A stretch of 64,000 nucleotides of DNA from Adiantum capillus-veneris (taxonomy: Eukaryota > Streptophyta > Polypodiopsida > Polypodiales > Pteridaceae): assembly GCA_014529385.2 (NCBI GenBank), contig CM043959.1, forward strand, positions 63,251,753 through 63,315,752. Direction: 5' to 3'. Of the stretch, positions 60,180 through 64,000 are shown piece after piece. A model generated the notes under the pieces. The model was given only the letters and a program-made list of their open reading frames with translations. It made no database searches and was not told the origin of the DNA. The position numbers and the translations under genes were made by a program. How positions within the stretch are numbered: the stretch's first letter is position 1; each line of letters begins with the position of its first letter.

Positions 60180-61160
60180 TGAATTGAGAAAGATTGACAG
60201 TCTATAGCCACTACTCCTCGAAACGGTAATTTGTTTGAACTCTCTCTTAACGATGCTGTAGCAAATATTGTCACTGCTCCAGGTGATCATGATTGCAAAG
60301 TATGGCATCACCGTTTTGTTCATGCTGATTTCTCAAAACTCCTTGATCTTCAATGTCGTGATCTTGTTCATGGCATGGATCTTCAAGCCCATCCCCATAT
60401 GGGAATTTGTGAATTTTTTGCTCTTGGGAAACACAATCGTAAGCCCTTTCCTCTTTCAAATACAACTCATTCTCATGACATATTGGATCTTGTTCATACT
60501 GATATATGTAGACCTCTACCTTCTTCGAGATCACAATATCGCTACTTCATTACTTTCATTGATGATTTCTCAAGGTATACAAATGTATTTCTACTTAGAC
60601 AAAAATATGAAGCCTTATCTGTTTTCAAACAATTCCACAAGGCTGCGGAACTTCAAACTAGTCGTCGCCTTAAGAAGCTTCGTAGTGACATTGGAGGCGA
60701 ATATTTTTCTCGAGAGTTTGTGAGTTACTGTACTGACAGTGGAAGTCATCATGAACACACTATTCCATATTCTCCTCAACAGAACGGTGTTTTTGAACAA
60801 AAGAGTTGCACTATTCTCAATGTTGTAAGATGTATGCTGATTCGTTCTGAATTATCTCGTGTTTTCTGGGCTGAAGCTACTTTGACAGCAGCATTTATTC
60901 AGAATCATCTTCCTACTACTGCACCCTCTGGTAAGATACCCATCACAGCATGGATAGGTGACATTCCTTCTATATCTCATTTTCGAACCTTTGGATGTAT
61001 TGCTTATATTCATGTTCCCAAAGAAACACAAACAAAGCTTGATGCTCCTCGTTTTAAAGTTATTTTTATTGGATATTCTGACACTTCCAAAGGCTACAAA
61101 TTCTATGACCCTTCCTCCAAGAAAGTAATTGTGAATCGTGATGCTACTTTTAACGAATAG
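60180..61160 (+). pseudogene. Copia C1 integrase
   Basis: Zinc part: WHHRFVHADFSKL and CEFFALGKHNRKPF, where the first Cys of the CxxC pair is present but the second is Phe. Core: LDLVHTDICRPLP (Asp), KLRSDIGGEYFSREF (Asp) and YSPQQNGVFEQKSCTI (Glu), followed by WAEATLTAAFIQNHLPT and HFRTFGCIAYIHVPKETQTK, all in copia order. The frame from 60231 is open for 309 codons and ends at TAA 61158-61160. Confidence 0.85.
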
Positions 61161-61953
61161 CTTATGGGAGGCTCATGGTCCATGGATGATTCTAATGATA
61201 CTAAATCATTGCTTCAGGCTTTTCCATTTCTTTCAGAAGATGAAACTCTTCCTATAGAGCAACTTTCCTCTTCACAACCATCCATTCCAAATGTTTCCAA
61301 TGATGATATTGATATTTTTGTTGATTTGCCTATTGATTTTGAACATGGCTCATGTCATGTTTATGATGACGATATTGCTGATAATGCTTTTTCTACTTCT
61401 GAAGATCTCATTACTTATGATGAAGCTATCTCTTCACCACAAAAAGGTCAATGGCAAGAGGCTATGGAAGCAGAGTACGATTCTCTTATCTCTAAAGGTA
61501 CATGGATACTAACTGAATTACCTCCTGGTCGTACAACTATTAAATGTAAGTGGGTGTATAAGACAAAAGTAAAAGCAAATGGATATTTTGACAAGTTCAA
61601 GGTGCGTTTAGTTGCAAAAGGTTACTCCCAAGTAGCTGGTGTTGATTATCAAGAGACTTTTTCACCAGTTGTTCGCATTACAAGTGTTTGAGTTTTATTG
61701 GCATTTGCTGTTCAATTTGATTTAAAAGCTCATCAAATGGATGTGCGAACTGATTTTCTTAATGGTGACTTGGAAGAGGAAATTTATATGGAACAACCAG
61801 AAGGGTTTGTTATTCCAGGTAAAGAAGACCTTGTTGCTCAACTCCATAAGGCACTATATGGTCTCAAGCAAGCTTCGCGAGCCTGGTATACAAAATTTGA
61901 TCTTTTTATCACCTTTAAAGGATTCATCTCTTGCTTGTCAGACCCCAACTTAT
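61161..61953 (+). pseudogene. Copia C1 reverse transcriptase N-terminal half, interrupted
   Basis: From ATG 61164: a Ser/Asp-rich linker, QWQEAMEAEYDSLISKGTW, IKCKWVYKTKVKANGYFDKF, RLVAKGYSQVAGVDYQETFS and PVVRIT. A TGA (61689) replaces an Arg codon expected at this position, after which comes FDLKAHQMDVRTDFLNGDLE (motif A) and LYGLKQASRAWYTKFD. The frame stops abruptly at DPNL, where the inverted LTR at 61954 begins. The missing C-terminal half should lie beyond the window. Confidence 0.85.
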
Positions 61954-62096
61954 TGTTGAGATGTAGAGAGAAAGAGAGAGAGACGAGACAAGAGACACAC
62001 CATATACGCTCCCAAAGACTGATTCATATTGAGGACAAGATACAAATATATAGGTGAGACCAAGTTGAGTAGAGTGAGCCATATATAGCTCCAACA
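61954..62096 (-). repeat. 3' LTR of nested copia C2 (143 bp)
   Basis: Plus-strand start TGTTGAGATGTAGAG and end CTCCAACA, so on the minus strand it runs TGTTGGAG...CTCAACA like the C1 LTR. The five bases to its left are CTTAT (61949-61953), the predicted target duplication. Confidence 0.9.
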
Positions 62097-62109
62097 CCCC
62101 CACTCAAAC
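62097..62109 (-). promoter_or_regulatory. Polypurine tract of copia C2
   Basis: The minus strand GTTTGAGTGGGGG lies directly upstream of the LTR start TGTTGGAG. Confidence 0.7.
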
Positions 62110-62344
62110 AAAGGTCTCTAGCTTTGGATGAAAAAACCCTTGGGGAGTTCAAGGGAAAAACCCAAGCCCCTATACAATATGAAAATATGAACCAACGATG
62201 ATGATGTGAAACTGAATTGTGCATCTATGTACAAATATTCAAGTGACTTAGAGATCACAATGTGCAAATGTGGAGTGTGCATAGTGCATGGTACCTAAAA
62301 GATTACAATGTCATATGTACAAAGCTATTACAATAGCAAAGAAG
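62110..62344. other. 3' untranslated part of copia C2
   Basis: Between the RNase H stop and the polypurine tract. No coding frame seen. Confidence 0.5.
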
Positions 62345-63369
62345 CTAATCTAGAAAGAGTGAGGTCGAAGCAACTCCAAGCTCCGAGCGTAAGAGGATGA
62401 AACGTGACTCGTTGAGGCCTTTGGTCAAAATGTCTGCAATCATCTGGTCACTTGGACAGTGTTCAACCATAATGGTTCCTTTGTGTACTTCATACCTGAC
62501 ATAATGATAATGGACAACAATGTGCTTTGACTTGTTATGTTGAACATAGTCTTTTGCAAGACTAATAGCACTTTGGTTGTCACACCGCAAGGGTGTGCTA
62601 GAAAAAGGAGAGTGACCAATATCAACCAGCATTTATCGAAGCCAAATCAACTCACGAGCTGCAAGTGATGCCGCAACATATTCTGACTCAGTCGTAGAAA
62701 CTGCAACACAACGTTGTTTCTTGCTAGTCCAAGAAACAAGACAACCATTTATAAAGAAGCAATTTCCACTAGTAGATTGCATAGATAAATGTGAGCTTGC
62801 CCAGTCTGCATCTGTGTAACCCAAAAGAGAAAGAGATTGCATAGAATCCGATGTGAGTTGTCGTCGATAGACTAAACCAAAATCTGTAGTGCCTTTCAAG
62901 TATTTCAATACACGCTTTGCAGCAGACCAATGCTTAAGAGAAGGACATGCAAGATGTTGTCCAAGATAATTAGCAGCAAACAGAATATCAGGACGAGTGT
63001 TCATGCCAACAAACTGAAGACATCCAATCAAGTTAGCATAAGGTTGATTTGTGACAAGTTGACCGCCATTGTCAGAAGTGTTCTTCATAGAGCTTGCAAG
63101 ACAAGGTGTGTTGGCTAAATGTGCAGATTCCATACCAAATTTTTGAATAGTATCTGCAATAAACTTTGACTGTCGAAGGAATAAAATACCTTTTGTACGG
63201 TTCCGTTGGATTTGAATGCCAAGACACGAGTGAATCTCTCCAAGATCCACCATATCAAATGCAGAAGACAATAACTTTTTCACTTGCTGAAGAAATCCCA
63301 AATCATTGGAAACAAGTATGGTATCATCCACATAAAGAGCAAGAATCACAAAACTGCTACCTTGGCGTT
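62345..63369 (-). pseudogene. Copia C2 reverse transcriptase C-terminal half and RNase H
   Basis: Minus strand: MILALYVDDTILVSNDLG (the YVDD catalytic box), VDLGEIHSCLGIQIQRN, FLRQSKFIADTIQKFGM, NLIGCLQFVGMNTRPDILFA and ALSRYLKGTTDFG-type text. Then LLGYTDADWASSHLSMQSTS (RNase H Asp), WTSKKQRCVAVSTTESEYVA (Glu) and RCDNQSAISLAKDYVQHNKS (Asp), ending PSDQMIADILTKGLNESRFI. A TAA separates ELIWLR from MLVDIGHSPF at about 62630; otherwise it is open. A good match to Ty1/copia over its whole length. Confidence 0.9.
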
Positions 63370-63999
63370 TTATGTATAAGTTGGGATCTGACGAGCAAGA
63401 GATGAATCCTTTAGAGGTGAGAAAAAGATCAAATTTTGTATACCAGACTCGCGAAGCTTGTTTGAGACCATATAGTGCCTTATGGAGTTGAGCAACAAGG
63501 TCTTCTTTACCTGGAATAACAAACTTGTAATGCGAACAACTGGTGAAAAAGTCTCTTGATAATCAACACCAGCTAATTGGGAATAACCTTTTGCAACTAA
63601 ACGCGCCTTGAACTTGTCAAAAGATCCATCTGCTTTTACTTTTGTCTTATACACCCACTTACATTTAATAGTTGTACGACCAGGAGGTAATTCAGTTAGT
63701 ATCCATGTACCTTTAGAGATAAGAGAATCGTACTCTGCTTCCATAGCCTCTTGCCATTGATCCTTTTGTGGTGAAGAGATAGCTTCATCATAAGTAATTG
63801 GATCTTCGGAAGTAGAAAAAACATTATTAGCAATATCGTCATCATAAACATGACATGAGCCATGTTCAAAATCAATAGGCAGATCAACAAAAATATCAAT
63901 ATCATCATTGGCGACATTCGGAATGGATGGTTGTGAAGAGGAAAGTTGCTCTATAGGAAGAGTTTCATCTTCTGAGAGAAATGGAAATGCTTGAAGCAA
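63370..63999 (-). pseudogene. Copia C2 reverse transcriptase N-terminal half, with 121-bp deletion
   Basis: Nearly identical to C1 over FLSEDETLPIEQLSS, WQEAMEAEYDSLISKGTW and AKGYSQLAGVDYQETFSP. After VVRITS the sequence jumps to LLFQVKKTLLLNSIRHYM, which is another frame: compared with C1, 121 bp are missing (C1 61685-61805), which removes motif A and shifts the frame. It continues beyond the window edge at 64000. Confidence 0.88.
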
Positions 64000-64000
64000 T

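Noticed and set aside
61161-63999. Autointegration (self-inversion) of a single copia cDNA as cause of the inverted arrangement
   Set aside because: The minus-strand copy contains RT N-terminal sequence that is also present in the plus-strand copy, so there are two elements; ordinary nested insertion is simpler.

Overview
The window looks like intergenic nuclear DNA from a land plant with a large, repeat-rich genome. Almost everything that can be read is a decayed transposable element: Ty3/gypsy and Ty1/copia LTR retrotransposons, an EnSpm/CACTA DNA transposon, small DNA transposons and long simple-sequence tracts. I found no rRNA, tRNA or CRISPR array and no bacterial-style operon. A fern or other non-flowering vascular plant is my tentative guess. 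It rests on a remembered likeness of the gag start of the 49-57.9 kb gypsy element to fern sequences and has not been checked.

Layout. 1-640: C-terminal scrap of a CACTA transposase. 934-8320: a minus-strand tandem LTR array (LTR A, 80 bp of interior, LTR B, gag-only interior, truncated LTR C) with LTRs of about 2.2 kb. 8561-12098: an unrecognised, apparently multi-exon and partly broken gene with a minisatellite-filled intron. 12371-21020: a plus-strand gypsy element with a tandemly duplicated gag. 20960-27770: a second member of the same gypsy family in the opposite orientation, with about 4 kb of extra coding-like sequence between pol and LTR. 28.1-32.1 kb: a possible LTR and a region of about 50-bp minisatellite. 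32.1-34.8 kb: two gypsy scraps. 34.9-36.5 kb: CT, TA, GT and G microsatellites. 36.3-40.7 kb: a CACTA transposon with transposase exons and inverted subterminal motifs. 44.6-47.7 kb: a plus-strand cluster of broken, highly charged ORFs. 48992-57892: a nearly complete but mutated minus-strand gypsy element. 57893-64000: a copia element inserted into the upstream LTR of that gypsy, itself interrupted by an inverted copy of the same copia family.

The most interesting signal is a group of three 1.27-1.34 kb elements (16354-17693, 42900-44225, 49247-50512). Each begins CACTAG, ends CTAGTG, and is flanked by TTAA (one flank has mutated to TCAA). The window also holds two related but unoccupied target sites, one in the sister gypsy copy and one in the other LTR of the 49-58 kb gypsy. 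These show that the insertions are clean and that TTAA is the target. TTAA duplication is typical of piggyBac and Kolobok elements rather than of CACTA elements, so this family deserves checking.

The nesting gives a relative order of events: gypsy (49-57.9 kb), then the TTAA element in one of its LTRs and a copia element in the other, then a second copia of the same family inside the first. None of the pol genes is intact, so nothing here appears able to move on its own.
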